Shown here piece after piece: positions 9,985-19,649 of a DNA stretch of 64,000 bases. The notes under the pieces are model-generated. The model did no database searches and had not been told where the DNA came from. It was given only the letters and a program-made list of their open reading frames with translations. The stretch comes from Burkholderiales bacterium (GTDB lineage: Bacteria; Pseudomonadota; Gammaproteobacteria; Burkholderiales; Burkholderiaceae_C). Made by a program: the position numbers and the translations under genes. Location: positions 348,582 to 412,581 of the forward strand of contig JACRNC010000015.1 in the NCBI GenBank assembly GCA_016219375.1, given 5' to 3'. How positions within the stretch are numbered: position 1 is the first letter of the stretch; every line of letters starts with the position of its first letter.

Positions 9985-10284
9985 TTGCGCCTTGGACAGC
10001 GCGCCGACCTTGGTGGCGGCGAGCTGGCCGCCCTTGAAGATCATCAGCGTCGGGATGCCGCGGATGCCGAACTTGGCCGGCACGGCGCGGTTCTCGTCGA
10101 CGTTCATCTTGGTGATCTGCACGCGGCCGTCATAGGTGCCGGCGATCTCGTCCAGGATGGGGGCGATCATCTTGCAGGGGCCGCACCATTCGGCCCAGAA
10201 GTCAACCAGGACGGGCCGGTCGGCCTTCAGCACGTCGGCGTCGAAGGACGCGTCGGAGATGTGTTTGATCAGCTCGCTGCTCAT
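9955..10284 (-). CDS. trxA: Thioredoxin 1
   Basis: 109-residue thioredoxin with active site WCGPC (Cys34 and Cys37 counting from ATG 10284), the cis-Pro segment 'RGIPTLMIF' and the usual start '[18 protein letters not shown]'. A cytoplasmic disulfide reductase that supports ribonucleotide reductase and protein repair. An upstream TTG at 10290 is in frame, but AAGGA is correctly spaced (7 nt) only for ATG 10284. The 5' leader contains GGCCGC/GCGGCC (10303-10319), a perfect 6-bp hairpin just before the ribosome-binding site. Confidence 0.97.
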   Translation of the reverse strand: MSSELIKHISDASFDADVLKADRPVLVDFWAEWCGPCKMIAPILDEIAGTYDGRVQITKMNVDENRAVPAKFGIRGIPTLMIFKGGQLAATKVGALSKAQLTAFLDAHL

Positions 10285-10435
10285 GCTCAAATCCTTGAAG
10301 GAGGCCGCCTCAAGCGGCCGGTGGGCGCTGTGTGCATCACCGCTTCAAATGCGTGCGGATGCGGCCCTTGGACAGTCGAAATGATTCTGACACAAAGGCC
10401 CCTGGCGGCCGGGACGGCGTGACCGGGTGCGCTCT

Positions 10436-13300
10436 ATGACTTCCATAGCCGACAGTCGCCTGGCCTGCGTGCTGGCCGGGGGCGACAAGGCTGCCTGGCG
10501 CGCCTGGGCGGAGCGCATCCGCAGCTGGCTGGATGCACAAGGCCTGGCCGCCGGCGATCCGCAGCTGTCCGATGTGGTGGTGCTGCTGCCGTTCGCTGCG
10601 CACCTGCCGCTGGCCAAGCGGGCGTGGGCGGACACCGGCGGCGGCTGGATGCCCCGCATGGAGACCACCCGCACGCTGCTCGACCGCGTGGCGCCGCCGG
10701 TTGCCGCCGAGCCCGGGCGGCTATCCGGTGAGCCGGTGACGGACCGGCTGATCGCCCGCACGCTGCTGCTGCGCGAGACCTGGGCGCGCGACTGGCAGCG
10801 ACGCGATGCGCGGGGCTTCGAGCAGGCCCTGGGACGGCTGGTGGAAACCGCGCAGGCCGTGGCGCGGGTCCGGGCAGCCACGCGGCCCGATCAGCGTGCG
10901 GCGTTCGACGCACAGGCCCGCGAGACGGTGGCCGCCGCGGCACCGGCAAGCCCGGGCGCCCGCGAGCGCCTGCTGGCTGCGCTAGCCGTCGAATGGGCGC
11001 TCGCCACGACCGAGCCGGGCAGCGACGCCCTGTTCGCCCACAAGGCGCCGGCCTGGATCGCAACCAGCGCGATCGGGCTGGAGCCGCTGGTCGAGGCGCG
11101 GCTGCAGGCGGCGCTGGATGACGGTGTGCCGGTGCTGTGGCTGGATGCCGGCGTGGTGCCCGAGCGATGCGATGAGCAGCTGGATGTGGCCGTGGCCTTG
11201 GATGCGGAGACCGAGGCGCAATGGGCCGCGGCGCGGGTGCTGCGGCTGCTGGCGGAGCGCGGGCACGCGCAGGCAGGGGGCGAGGAAGAGCACGCGCCAC
11301 TGCCCATCGCCTTGATCGCCCAGGACCGCGGGCTGGTGCGCCGCGTCGAGGCACTGCTGGCGCGCGGTGGTGTGCCGCTGGCCGATGAGACGGGCTGGAA
11401 GCTCTCGACCACGCGCGCGGCTGCGGCGCTGATGGCGCTGCTCAAGGCCTGCCGGCCGCGGGCGACGATGGACGAACTGCTGGATGCGCTCAAATGCGGC
11501 GGCCTGCCGGCTCAGTCGTTGGACGACGGCGAGGGCGATGCCGGCGCACAGGCGCTGGACCAGCTGGAGCGCCTGGCGCGCCGGCGCACCTGGGTGCGGG
11601 CCTGGCCAGCGGAGCTGCCGCGCAGCCCGTCCCAGGCGCCGGGCCAGGCGGGTGGCGACGAAGCCGCGCTGGCGCTGTGGGCCCGCGCCCGCGCCCTGTT
11701 GGGTGACTGGGGCGCGTCCTGGCCGGGCCGGCTGCCGCTGGACGAGGCGCTGCTGCGCCTGAAGCAGCTGCTGCAGGACACGGGTGCCTGGCGAGGGCTG
11801 CAGGACGACGCCGCGGGTCAGCGCGTGCTGCAGGCGCTGCATCTGGAGGATCTGGACGACCTCAGCGGCGGGCCTGTGCCCGATGCCTCCTGGGCGGCCG
11901 CCGCGCACGACTGGCGCGTGGACCTGGACGGGCTGATCCGTTGGGTGGACGAGGTGCTGGAGGAGGTGGCCTTCACGCCGTCGCCGACCGCGCGGGCCGA
12001 GGTGATCGTCACCCCGATGGCGCGGGCCGTGCTGCGGCCGTTTGCCGCGGTCGTGTGGCCCGGCGTGGACGACGAGCATCTGGGCGAGCCCACCGTCGCG
12101 CCCGGGCTGCTGGGCGAGGCCGCGATGCAGACCCTGGGCCTGCCCACACGTGGCCTGCTGCGCGAGCAGCAATGGACCGCGCTGCGGCTGCTGATGGCCA
12201 GCCCGCGGGTGCATCTGTCGTGGCGGCATGCGGATGGCGAGCGGCCGCTGGGCCCCAGCCCGCTGCTGGAGCGCTGGCGGCTGGAGCACGGCGGCCTGGC
12301 GCTGCCCCTGGCCGCCGAGCCGCTGGCCCGGCTGCCGCTGCCGGTGGTGTTGCAGGCGCCCCCGCAGCCGCGCTGGCCGATCGCCGCCTTGCCGGCTCGG
12401 CTGCATGCCACCGCGTACGAGGCCCTGCGCGCCTGCCCGTACCGCTTCCATGCCGAGCGCATGCTGGGCCTGGGCGAGGTGGAGGAGCTCGAAGACGGCG
12501 TCGATGCCCGCGACTACGGCAGCTGGCTGCATGCGGTGCTGCGCCGCTATCACGAGCAAGAGCCGGCCGGGGAGGTGCAGGCCGCTGCCGAGGTGGAGCG
12601 CCTGCAGGCCATCGCCCGCGAGGTGGCACACGAGCAGGGCTGGGACGACGATGCCGCGCGGCCGGCCTTCCTGCCCTATGCGACCGCGTTCGGCCAGGTG
12701 GCACAGCGCTATGTGGACTGGTGGCTGGCCGAGCGCCGGCGCGGCGCACAGGTGGCGCGCATGGAGCAGTCGATCACCGTGCGGCTTGCGGCGCTGGACG
12801 AGCTGGGCATGGTGCTGACCGGCCAGCTCGACCGCGTGGACAGCGTGATGGCCGATGGCGAGGGCGGCCCCCGCCGGGCATGGCGCATCCTCGACTACAA
12901 GACCACGCGGGCCGATGCGCTGCAGCAGCGCATGAAGCCGCTGACCGAGGACACGCAGCTGGCCTTCTATGCCGCGCTGCTGGACAGGGAGCGTGGCGAT
13001 GCGGACGAGCCCACCGCGCCCCGCCGCGAACTGCAGGCCGGCTACCTGAGCCTGGAGGACCGCAGGGTCAAGCCGGTGCCGCATGCCGATGTGCGGGCCA
13101 CCGCGTCGGCGCTGATCGAAGGCGTGGTGGACGACATGACCCGCATCGCCCAGGGTGCGCCGCTGCCCGCGCTGGGGGAGGGCCGGGCTTGCGACTACTG
13201 CCGCGTGCGCGGCCTGTGCCGGCGCGACCATTGGGAGCAGGGCGCTTCGCCGCTGCCGCCTGCGCTGCCCGGGCCACATGAGGAACGACACGATGGATGA
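10436..13300 (+). CDS. addB: AddB-like PD-(D/E)XK nuclease subunit of a double-strand-break repair helicase-nuclease
   Basis: About 954 residues. The N-terminal two thirds resemble an inactivated helicase ('VVVLLPFAAHLPLAKRAW'). The C-terminal third is a RecB-type nuclease: 'DYGSWLHAVLRRYHE', 'TGQLDRVDSV' and 'RILDYKTTRAD' supply the H, D and D-x-K residues. Cysteines in 'ALRACPYRFH' and 'ACDYCRVRGLC' (CX2CX5C) match the Fe-S cluster that staples the AddB nuclease domain. It overlaps the addA start by 8 nt, so the two subunits are translationally coupled. The start could be GTG 10427 or ATG 10436; no strong ribosome-binding site decides. Confidence 0.85.
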   Translation: MTSIADSRLACVLAGGDKAAWRAWAERIRSWLDAQGLAAGDPQLSDVVVLLPFAAHLPLAKRAWADTGGGWMPRMETTRTLLDRVAPPVAAEPGRLSGEPVTDRLIARTLLLRETWARDWQRRDARGFEQALGRLVETAQAVARVRAATRPDQRAAFDAQARETVAAAAPASPGARERLLAALAVEWALATTEPGSDALFAHKAPAWIATSAIGLEPLVEARLQAALDDGVPVLWLDAGVVPERCDEQLDVAVALDAETEAQWAAARVLRLLAERGHAQAGGEEEHAPLPIALIAQDRGLVRRVEALLARGGVPLADETGWKLSTTRAAAALMALLKACRPRATMDELLDALKCGGLPAQSLDDGEGDAGAQALDQLERLARRRTWVRAWPAELPRSPSQAPGQAGGDEAALALWARARALLGDWGASWPGRLPLDEALLRLKQLLQDTGAWRGLQDDAAGQRVLQALHLEDLDDLSGGPVPDASWAAAAHDWRVDLDGLIRWVDEVLEEVAFTPSPTARAEVIVTPMARAVLRPFAAVVWPGVDDEHLGEPTVAPGLLGEAAMQTLGLPTRGLLREQQWTALRLLMASPRVHLSWRHADGERPLGPSPLLERWRLEHGGLALPLAAEPLARLPLPVVLQAPPQPRWPIAALPARLHATAYEALRACPYRFHAERMLGLGEVEELEDGVDARDYGSWLHAVLRRYHEQEPAGEVQAAAEVERLQAIAREVAHEQGWDDDAARPAFLPYATAFGQVAQRYVDWWLAERRRGAQVARMEQSITVRLAALDELGMVLTGQLDRVDSVMADGEGGPRRAWRILDYKTTRADALQQRMKPLTEDTQLAFYAALLDRERGDADEPTAPRRELQAGYLSLEDRRVKPVPHADVRATASALIEGVVDDMTRIAQGAPLPALGEGRACDYCRVRGLCRRDHWEQGASPLPPALPGPHEERHDG

Positions 13301-16300
13301 GCGACCGGAGCTCCTGGCCGCGGGCGATGCGCCGGCGTCGTCCCCCGCGCCTTCATCGGCCTCCTACTGGATCGACGATTGCCTGGTCGGCCCCGATGCG
13401 TTCTATGCCCAGGCCTGCGACCCGCGCAACAGCGTGGTAGTGGAGGCCTGCGCCGGCGCGGGCAAGACCTGGATGCTGGTCTCGCGCATCCTGCGTGCGC
13501 TGCTGGACGGCGTGCCGGCCCACGAGATCCTGGCCATCACCTTCACCCGCAAGGCCGCGGCCGAGATGCGCGAGCGGCTGATGGACTGGCTGCGCGACTT
13601 CGCCGCCGCGACGCCGGCCGCGCGCATCGAGGCCCTGGTGCAGCGTGGCCTGGATGCCGACGCCGCCCGGCAGCGCCAGGTCGACCTGGGTGCGCTCTAT
13701 CGGCGCGTGCTGGAGCAGGGGCGCGCGGTGGAGATCCATACCTTTCACGGCTGGTTCTCACGCCTGCTGCGAGCCGCCCCGCTGGATCTGCTGGCCGAGA
13801 TCGGCCTGCCGCCTGAGCCTGCGCTGATCGAGGAGACGGCCGAGCTGCGGCCCGAGCTGTGGCGCCGCTTCCTGGCGCGCGTCGATGCCGACGAGGCGCT
13901 GCGCGCAGACTATGCCCAGCTCATCCACGAGCTGGGCCGTGCGTCCACCGACGACTGGCTGGAAGCCGCGCTTGCGCGGCGCACCGAGATCGAGGCGTCC
14001 CAGCACGGCGGCAGCCTGGATGCGAGCGTGGCTGCACCCGGTGACTGCAAGCCAGCGTGGGCCGGCGTGGATGCTGAAGCCGCGTTGGGCGGGGCCGAAT
14101 GGTCGGGCCGGCTGATCGCTCTGGCCCGTGCCTGGGGCGCACACAAGAGCGCCACTGCGCAGAAACAGGCGGCGCAGCTGGAGCAGGCCGTGGCGCTGGC
14201 CGACGAGGCGTCGCGCTTCGACGAGGTGCGCAAGGCGCTCTTCACCGACAAGGGCGAGCCGCGCAAGAGGCTGCCCGAGCTGGCCGGCTGGCCCGCGCTG
14301 GCCGACGAGCTGCAGGACCTGGCCGAGCTGCGCGAGCAGCAGCGCGCCTGCCGGCTGCACGGCTGCATGGTGCGGCTGAGCGCGGTGCTGCTGCAGGCCT
14401 ATGCAGCGCTCAAGCAGGAGCGCGGCCTGGCCGACATGGCCGACCTGGAGGCCGCCGCCGTGCGCCTGCTGCGCGATGCGACGCTGTCGGGCTGGGTGCA
14501 GGAGCGGCTGGATGCGCGCGTGCGCCAGGTGCTGATCGACGAATTCCAGGACACCAGCCCGCTGCAGTGGCAGGCGCTGCAGGCTTGGCTGGCCGGCTAT
14601 GCCGGCGCCGGCGGGGGCCTGAGCGGGCGCGAGCCGCCGGGTGTGTTCATCGTCGGCGACCCCAAGCAGAGCATCTACCGCTTCCGCGGCGCCGAGCCGC
14701 GGGTGTTCTCCGCCGCCAGCGATTTCGTGGTGCATGGCCTGGGCGGCCGGCGCCTGGCCTGCGACCACACGCGGCGCAATGCCCCGGCGGTGCTGGCCTC
14801 GCTCAACGCCGTGTTTGCCGCAGCGGGAGAGGAGGGCGCCTTTGCCGGCTTCCGGCCGCACACCACCGCCTCGCAGGCAGTCGGGCGCGTGCGCGCGCTG
14901 CCGGTGATTGCACGAGCACGCCCCGCCGCCAAGGGCAAGGCCGCGGAGGCGGCGGCGGCCGAGGGCGTGGACGACGCCCGCGAGGCCCAGCCCCCAAGTG
15001 GCCTGCCGCCGGTGGCCGATGCCTGGCGCGACAGCCTGACCACTCCGCGCCTGCTGCCGGAAGAAGCCCTGCGCCTGCAGGAGGGCCGCCAGATCGCCGC
15101 GGCCATCGCCGAGCTGATCGCCGGCGGGCTGCGCGCGGGCGAGGTCTTCGTGCTCAGCCGCAAGCGCGAGCCGCTGCGCTGGGTGGCCCGCGCCCTGCGC
15201 GAGCGCGGCATCGACCACGTCGCGCCGGAGGACCGTGCGCTGCTGGATGCGCCCGAGGCACGGGACGTGATCGCGGTGCTGGACGCGCTGGTCTCGCCGG
15301 GCCACGACCTGTCGCTGGCGCATGCGCTGCGCTGCCCGCTCTTCGGTGCGACCGACGACGAGCTGATTGCGCTGTCCCGCCAGGCCCGCCCGGGCGGCTG
15401 GTGGGCCGCGCTGATGGCGACACGCTGGGATGAGGGCGCGCAGCCCGCGCTGCACCGGGCGCAGACGCTGCTGCCGGGCTGGCAGGCCCTGGCGGCCCGC
15501 GTGCCGCCGCACGACTGGCTGGACCACATCGTGGCCGAGGGCCGCTGGCGCGAGCGCCTGGCCGCAGCGGTGGCCGACGCGCATCGCGCCTCGGCCCTGG
15601 CCCACCTGGACGCGGTGCTCAGCCAGGCCCTGGCCCTGGACGGCGGGCGCTATGCCACGCCCTATGGCTTCGTGCGTGCGCTCAAGCGCCAGCCGCTCAG
15701 CGTGCCGGCCCAGCAGCAGCCCGACGCGGTGCAGCTGCTGACGGTGCACGGCGCCAAGGGCCTGGAGGCGCGCGCGGTGTTCATTGCCGATGCCGACGGC
15801 GCGCCGCCCCGGCCGGATACCTGCACGCTGCTCATCGACTGGCCGGTGGACGCCCTGCACCCGCTGCGCTGTGCCTTCGTGCGCAGCGAAAGCCGCCCGC
15901 CGCCGTCGCTGCGCCAGGTGATGGCCGAAGAAATCGACGCCCGCCGGCGCGAGGAGCTCAACGGCCTGTACGTGGCCATGACCCGCGCCCGTGAGCTGCT
16001 GGTCTTCAGCCGCATCGAGCCGCACCAGAAGACCGACGTGCCCAGCTGGTGGCAGCGCGTGGCCGACGCCGGCGCGGTGGAAGTGGAGCCCTGGGTGCCG
16101 CAGGCCGATGAGCCGCCCGCCGTGCAGGCCGGGCTGCCGCAGCCGCCCGAGCGGCCGCATGCCATCGAGCTGCCGGTGCTGCCGGCCTGGGAGCCGGCAA
16201 GGGGCGCAGCGATGGGCAACGGTGGAGAGACGACGGGCGCCGTGAACACGGCCGGCGCAGGGAGCGCGTCCAGCGGCGACTCGCGCGTTGAGCCTGCTCG

Positions 16301-16817
16301 CGGCCCGGCCGGGGACATTGATGCTGCGGCCCCCACCGCCGCCGACCTGGGCCGCGCGGTACATCGCGTTCTGGAGCGACTGACCGCCTGGCCCGCCGCC
16401 TGGGACGCCGGGCGCATCCGCCCGGACTGGCTGGCGCGTGCCACCTGGCAGGCCGTGCGCGAACTGCGGCTGCCCGCCTCGGCCGCCGCCACGGTGCAGG
16501 CCCTGGCCCGCCCGCTGCTGGCCCGGCCTGAGCTCACCCGCTGGCTCGACCCGTCGCAGGTGGCCTGGGCCGGCAACGAGGTGGAGATCGTCCACGACGG
16601 CGAGCTGCTGCGCCTGGACCGCCTGGTGGCCGTGGACACGCCCGCCGGGCGCGAATGGTGGGTGCTGGACTACAAGCTGGCTCACCGGCCGCAGGACGAG
16701 CCGCAGCTGCGGGTGCAGATGGAGCGGTATCGACGTGCGGTGCAGGCCATGCAGCCCGGGGCGACCGTCCGGGCCGTGTTGATTGGCGGCGCAGGCGCGG
16801 CGGTGGTCGTAGGCTGA
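13293..16817 (+). CDS. addA: AddA-like UvrD-family helicase/nuclease subunit
   Basis: About 1174 residues. SF1A helicase motifs in order: Walker A 'ACAGAGKTWM', motif Ia 'AITFTRKAAAEMRERL', Walker B 'LIDEFQDTSPLQW', motif III 'VGDPKQSIYRFRGAE', motif V 'LLTVHGAKGLEARAV' and motif VI 'LNGLYVAMTRARELLVFS'. A C-terminal RecB-like nuclease follows, with 'DRLVAV' and 'WWVLDYKLAHRP'. With AddB it would unwind and resect DNA ends for RecA. GAGGA precedes ATG 13293 by 8 nt; ATG 13278 is an alternative. Pro/Ala-rich insertions at about residues 550-570 and 980-1020 are not part of the core fold. Confidence 0.87.
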   Translation: MDERPELLAAGDAPASSPAPSSASYWIDDCLVGPDAFYAQACDPRNSVVVEACAGAGKTWMLVSRILRALLDGVPAHEILAITFTRKAAAEMRERLMDWLRDFAAATPAARIEALVQRGLDADAARQRQVDLGALYRRVLEQGRAVEIHTFHGWFSRLLRAAPLDLLAEIGLPPEPALIEETAELRPELWRRFLARVDADEALRADYAQLIHELGRASTDDWLEAALARRTEIEASQHGGSLDASVAAPGDCKPAWAGVDAEAALGGAEWSGRLIALARAWGAHKSATAQKQAAQLEQAVALADEASRFDEVRKALFTDKGEPRKRLPELAGWPALADELQDLAELREQQRACRLHGCMVRLSAVLLQAYAALKQERGLADMADLEAAAVRLLRDATLSGWVQERLDARVRQVLIDEFQDTSPLQWQALQAWLAGYAGAGGGLSGREPPGVFIVGDPKQSIYRFRGAEPRVFSAASDFVVHGLGGRRLACDHTRRNAPAVLASLNAVFAAAGEEGAFAGFRPHTTASQAVGRVRALPVIARARPAAKGKAAEAAAAEGVDDAREAQPPSGLPPVADAWRDSLTTPRLLPEEALRLQEGRQIAAAIAELIAGGLRAGEVFVLSRKREPLRWVARALRERGIDHVAPEDRALLDAPEARDVIAVLDALVSPGHDLSLAHALRCPLFGATDDELIALSRQARPGGWWAALMATRWDEGAQPALHRAQTLLPGWQALAARVPPHDWLDHIVAEGRWRERLAAAVADAHRASALAHLDAVLSQALALDGGRYATPYGFVRALKRQPLSVPAQQQPDAVQLLTVHGAKGLEARAVFIADADGAPPRPDTCTLLIDWPVDALHPLRCAFVRSESRPPPSLRQVMAEEIDARRREELNGLYVAMTRARELLVFSRIEPHQKTDVPSWWQRVADAGAVEVEPWVPQADEPPAVQAGLPQPPERPHAIELPVLPAWEPARGAAMGNGGETTGAVNTAGAGSASSGDSRVEPARGPAGDIDAAAPTAADLGRAVHRVLERLTAWPAAWDAGRIRPDWLARATWQAVRELRLPASAAATVQALARPLLARPELTRWLDPSQVAWAGNEVEIVHDGELLRLDRLVAVDTPAGREWWVLDYKLAHRPQDEPQLRVQMERYRRAVQAMQPGATVRAVLIGGAGAAVVVG

Positions 16818-16840
16818 GCCGCTCGTTTACGGCCTGGCGC

Positions 16841-16869
16841 ACATATACTTCCACATATATTTGTGGAGG
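16841..16869 (+). promoter_or_regulatory. AT-rich operator-like repeats before the toxin-antitoxin pair
   Basis: A short AT-rich island in GC-rich DNA. CACATATA occurs twice (16842-16849 with one change, and 16852-16859). The second copy lies in the imperfect palindrome CCACATATATTTGTGG (16851-16866, arms CCACA/TGTGG). GGAGG (16865-16869) overlaps its right edge. Ribbon-helix-helix antitoxins usually repress their own promoter through such repeats, so this is a good operator candidate. Confidence 0.5.
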
Positions 16870-16876
16870 CATGGTG

Positions 16877-17110
16877 ATGTCCCAAGTCACGCTCTACCTG
16901 GACGACGAAACGGACGCGCTCCTGGCTACAGCCGCAGAGCGCTCGGGGCTGTCCAAGAGCCGATGGGTGGCACAGGCCATCCGGCACCACGCCGCCCAGG
17001 AGTGGCCCCAGGCATGCCTGCAGCTGGCTGGCGCGTTCCCCGACTTTCCTCTGCGCGGCCAGGCCGACGGATCGACGCTGCCGGCTGACGTGCAGCGGGT
17101 GGGGTTCTGA
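16877..17110 (+). CDS. Ribbon-helix-helix (CopG-like) antitoxin of a VapBC-type pair
   Basis: 77 residues. The N-terminal 'SQVTLYLDDETDALLATAAE' is a ribbon-helix-helix strand and first helix, followed by 'RSGLSKSRWVAQAIRHH', a typical second helix with the conserved turn. The C-terminal half (residues 45-77) would wrap and inhibit the toxin. ATG 16877 lies 7 nt after GGAGG; the in-frame ATG at 16871 is too close to it. The stop overlaps the toxin start by one base (TGATG), the usual antitoxin-first arrangement. Confidence 0.75.
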   Translation: MSQVTLYLDDETDALLATAAERSGLSKSRWVAQAIRHHAAQEWPQACLQLAGAFPDFPLRGQADGSTLPADVQRVGF

Positions 17111-17523
17111 TGTTCGCGCTGGACACGAACACCATCAGCTATTACTTCCGCGGAACCGCTTCCGTGGTGTCCCGCATGCAGTCGATGCCGCCGGCTCTGC
17201 TCACCGTGCCCAGCGTGGTCGCGTACGAACTGCGCTATGGGCTGATGCGCTTGCCGCCGGAGGCTGCAAAGCCGCGCCTGGAGGCCCTTGCTCAACTGCT
17301 GGGCGCGCTGCGTGTACTGGAGTTCGACGATGCCTGCGCGCAGGCGGCGGCGGTTCTGAGCGCTCAGCTGGAAGCGCGGGGCATGCCGATCGGGCCTCAC
17401 GACGTGCTCATTGCCGCTACCGCATTGCGTCATGGTGCCGCTCTGGTGACCCGCGACATCAGCGAGTTCTCGCGGGTGCAGGGGTTGCAGGTCGTCAACT
17501 GGCACGACGACACCCCGGCCTGA
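17110..17523 (+). CDS. vapC: VapC-family PIN-domain ribonuclease toxin
   Basis: 137 residues, a single PIN domain. Conserved acidic residues are D5 ('FALDTNTISYY'), E40 ('SVVAYELRYGL'), D98 ('GPHDVLIAATAL') and D116 ('LVTRDISEF'), forming the Mg2+ site. VapC toxins cleave specific RNAs, often initiator tRNA or 23S rRNA. It is translationally coupled to the upstream antitoxin. The pair sits as a small insertion between addA and an ABC exporter gene. Confidence 0.85.
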   Translation: MFALDTNTISYYFRGTASVVSRMQSMPPALLTVPSVVAYELRYGLMRLPPEAAKPRLEALAQLLGALRVLEFDDACAQAAAVLSAQLEARGMPIGPHDVLIAATALRHGAALVTRDISEFSRVQGLQVVNWHDDTPA

Positions 17524-17540
17524 CGGGGCAGTCATCAACG

Positions 17541-17568
17541 GCAAGGGCGGCCCGCAGGCCGCCCTTGT
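17541..17568. terminator. Hairpin terminator after vapC (convergent junction)
   Basis: AAGGGCGGCC, loop CGCA and GGCCGCCCTT form a perfect 10-bp stem (outer pairs extend it to 12). It sits between vapC and the convergent ABC exporter gene. The T-tract is weak on both strands, so termination strength is uncertain. Confidence 0.55.
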
Positions 17569-17602
17569 CGCCATCAAGAGGCGCGAAGCTGCCTGGTTTG
17601 CC

Positions 17603-19537
17603 TCAAGCGGCTTGGCCTGCCGCCGGGCCTGCGGCGGCCGGCGCCACCGGCGCATCGTTGGCCGCCTGGCCGCCGACCATCTCGCGGAAGAGGGGCTGGC
17701 GGGCCAGCAGTTCGTCCACCGTGCCGCTGTCCACCACCTCGCCGGCCACCATCAGCACGACGCGGTCGAAGTGCGACAGCAGGCTCATGCGGTGGACGGA
17801 GGCGACCAGGCAGGCGTCCGGGAAGGCCTTGTCGAGGCGGTGCAGGACCTGGCCTTCGGTCAGCGGGTCCAGCGCGCTGGTGGGCTCGTCCAGCAGCAGC
17901 ACCGAGCTGTCCTGGGCCGCCAGCACGCCGCGGGCCAGGCACAGGCGCTGGCGCTGGCCGCCTGAAAGGTTGGAGCCGCCCTCGGGGATGGAGGTGTCCA
18001 GGCCCTGCGGCATGCCCGAGAGCACGGTGTCGAAGCTGCTGATCTGCGCGGCCTTGAGCAGCGTCTCGTCGCTGTGCGGCAGGTCGAAGGCGATGTTCTC
18101 GCGCACGGTGGCTTCGAAGACCTCGGCCTCCTGCGGGATCAGGGTGGCATAGCGGCCGATGTGGCGCATGCCCAGCGGGGCGACGCCGTCGACTTCGACA
18201 TGGCCGCTCTGCGGCTCATAGAGGCCGGCCAGCACGCGCAGCAGGGTGCTCTTGCCGGAGCCGCTGGGGCCGACCAGGGCGACGCGCTCGCCGCGGTGCA
18301 GGCTGAGCTTGACGCGCTTGAGGCCACCGCGCTCGGCCTCGGGCGCGTGTTCGCCGCCGGCATGGCGGAAGGACAGCTCGCGCAGGTCCAGGCGCTGCCA
18401 GTCGCGGTTGGCACCCAGCAGGGCGGGGACGATGTCCGCACCCGGGCCGGCGGCCTCCTCGATGTGCAGGTCCTGGCGCTGCGGGGCGTTCCAGATCGGC
18501 TCGGCCGAGGCGAAGTCGGTGCGCACGCGGGCGAAGTTCTGGAAGTTGGCCGCCAGCGAGCCGATCACGCCGCCGGCCTGGTTGGCGTACTGGTAGACCA
18601 TGAACAGGTTGCCCAGCAGCAGTGCGCCGATGCTGTGGCTGTGCCAGGCGTAGGCGGCGACCAGGCCCCAGCTGAGCGCGGCGGTCATCAGGTCCACCGC
18701 GCACCACTTCCATTCGGTCATGACGATGCTGCGCTTGAGCGGCGCGAACACGGCATCCAGCCGGTTGCCCAGCAGGCGGCGGGTGCTGGCCTGCAGGCGC
18801 AGGCTCATCACGGTGGAGATGTTGGACAGGTAGTCCAGCAGGCCCGAGGCATAGCGGCGCTCGGCGGCGTTTTCTTCCACTGCCACGCGCATCAGGGCGC
18901 GGTCGAAGGCGATGATCACTGCGCCGATGCCGATGTAGCCCAGCAGCGCCAGGCCGCCGGCCAGGTGCGACAGCAGCAGCAGGGCGATCAGCGGGCCGAA
19001 CAGGTTGACCGCGTTCTGCAGGTAGATGAACTGGTTCTGCGTGAAGTCGGCCAGCGCGTGCGTGGCCTGGCCCATGCGGTGCTGCAGCTCGCCGCAGTGG
19101 TGCTTGTCATGCCAGGCCAGCGGCGCGCGCACCAGCCGGGTGTAGAGCGCATCGGCCATCGACTTGCGCACGCGCACGCCCACGGTGCGCTCCAGCACGC
19201 GGCCCGGGCCGTGCAGCGACCAGGTCAGCACATAGATGCCCAGGATGCCGGCCACCCACCAGGCGGCACCACCGACGCTGCCGCCGCCCTTCTGGATGGC
19301 GTTGATGGCCTGCGCAGCCATGAAGGGCACCAGCAGCTTGACCACCTGCGACAGCGTCAGCAGCGTGGTGGACGCCACCAGCCGGCCGCGCGAGCCGGCG
19401 GCATGGAACCACACGTTGCGGTAGAGCCCCAGCACGCTGCGCGAGGCGGTGGCCACCTGGGCGGCGTCGGGCGGTGCGGCGGGTGCCTCGGCAGGCAGTT
19501 CACCGAAGCGGGAGGGCAGGACGGAGGCAGTGGTCAT
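17603..19537 (-). CDS. ABC exporter, fused membrane and ATP-binding domains
   Basis: About 644 residues. A type-IV ABC exporter half-transporter with six predicted membrane segments (residues ~45-340) and an ATPase domain (~390-620): Walker A 'GPSGSGKST', signature 'LSGGQRQRLCLARG', Walker B 'VLLLDEPTSALD' and the switch His in 'VASVHRMSLL'. It probably works as a homodimer. The substrate cannot be told from sequence; multidrug/lipid A-like exporters are the nearest class. Low-complexity Ala/Pro tails flank the core at both ends. ATG 19537 is preferred to the in-frame TTG at 19546. It stands alone between convergent vapC and a small membrane protein gene. Confidence 0.85.
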   Translation of the reverse strand: MTTASVLPSRFGELPAEAPAAPPDAAQVATASRSVLGLYRNVWFHAAGSRGRLVASTTLLTLSQVVKLLVPFMAAQAINAIQKGGGSVGGAAWWVAGILGIYVLTWSLHGPGRVLERTVGVRVRKSMADALYTRLVRAPLAWHDKHHCGELQHRMGQATHALADFTQNQFIYLQNAVNLFGPLIALLLLSHLAGGLALLGYIGIGAVIIAFDRALMRVAVEENAAERRYASGLLDYLSNISTVMSLRLQASTRRLLGNRLDAVFAPLKRSIVMTEWKWCAVDLMTAALSWGLVAAYAWHSHSIGALLLGNLFMVYQYANQAGGVIGSLAANFQNFARVRTDFASAEPIWNAPQRQDLHIEEAAGPGADIVPALLGANRDWQRLDLRELSFRHAGGEHAPEAERGGLKRVKLSLHRGERVALVGPSGSGKSTLLRVLAGLYEPQSGHVEVDGVAPLGMRHIGRYATLIPQEAEVFEATVRENIAFDLPHSDETLLKAAQISSFDTVLSGMPQGLDTSIPEGGSNLSGGQRQRLCLARGVLAAQDSSVLLLDEPTSALDPLTEGQVLHRLDKAFPDACLVASVHRMSLLSHFDRVVLMVAGEVVDSGTVDELLARQPLFREMVGGQAANDAPVAPAAAGPAAGQAA

Positions 19538-19649
19538 CGGCGTCAACAGGGCAGCGGGGGCGGCAGTCCGAAATTGGACCGCACCGCTTCTCCCGCGCTA
19601 AGCAGGAACAACGGTCGGACAGCGCAGCAGTTGACGCGATGGGGGTCTT

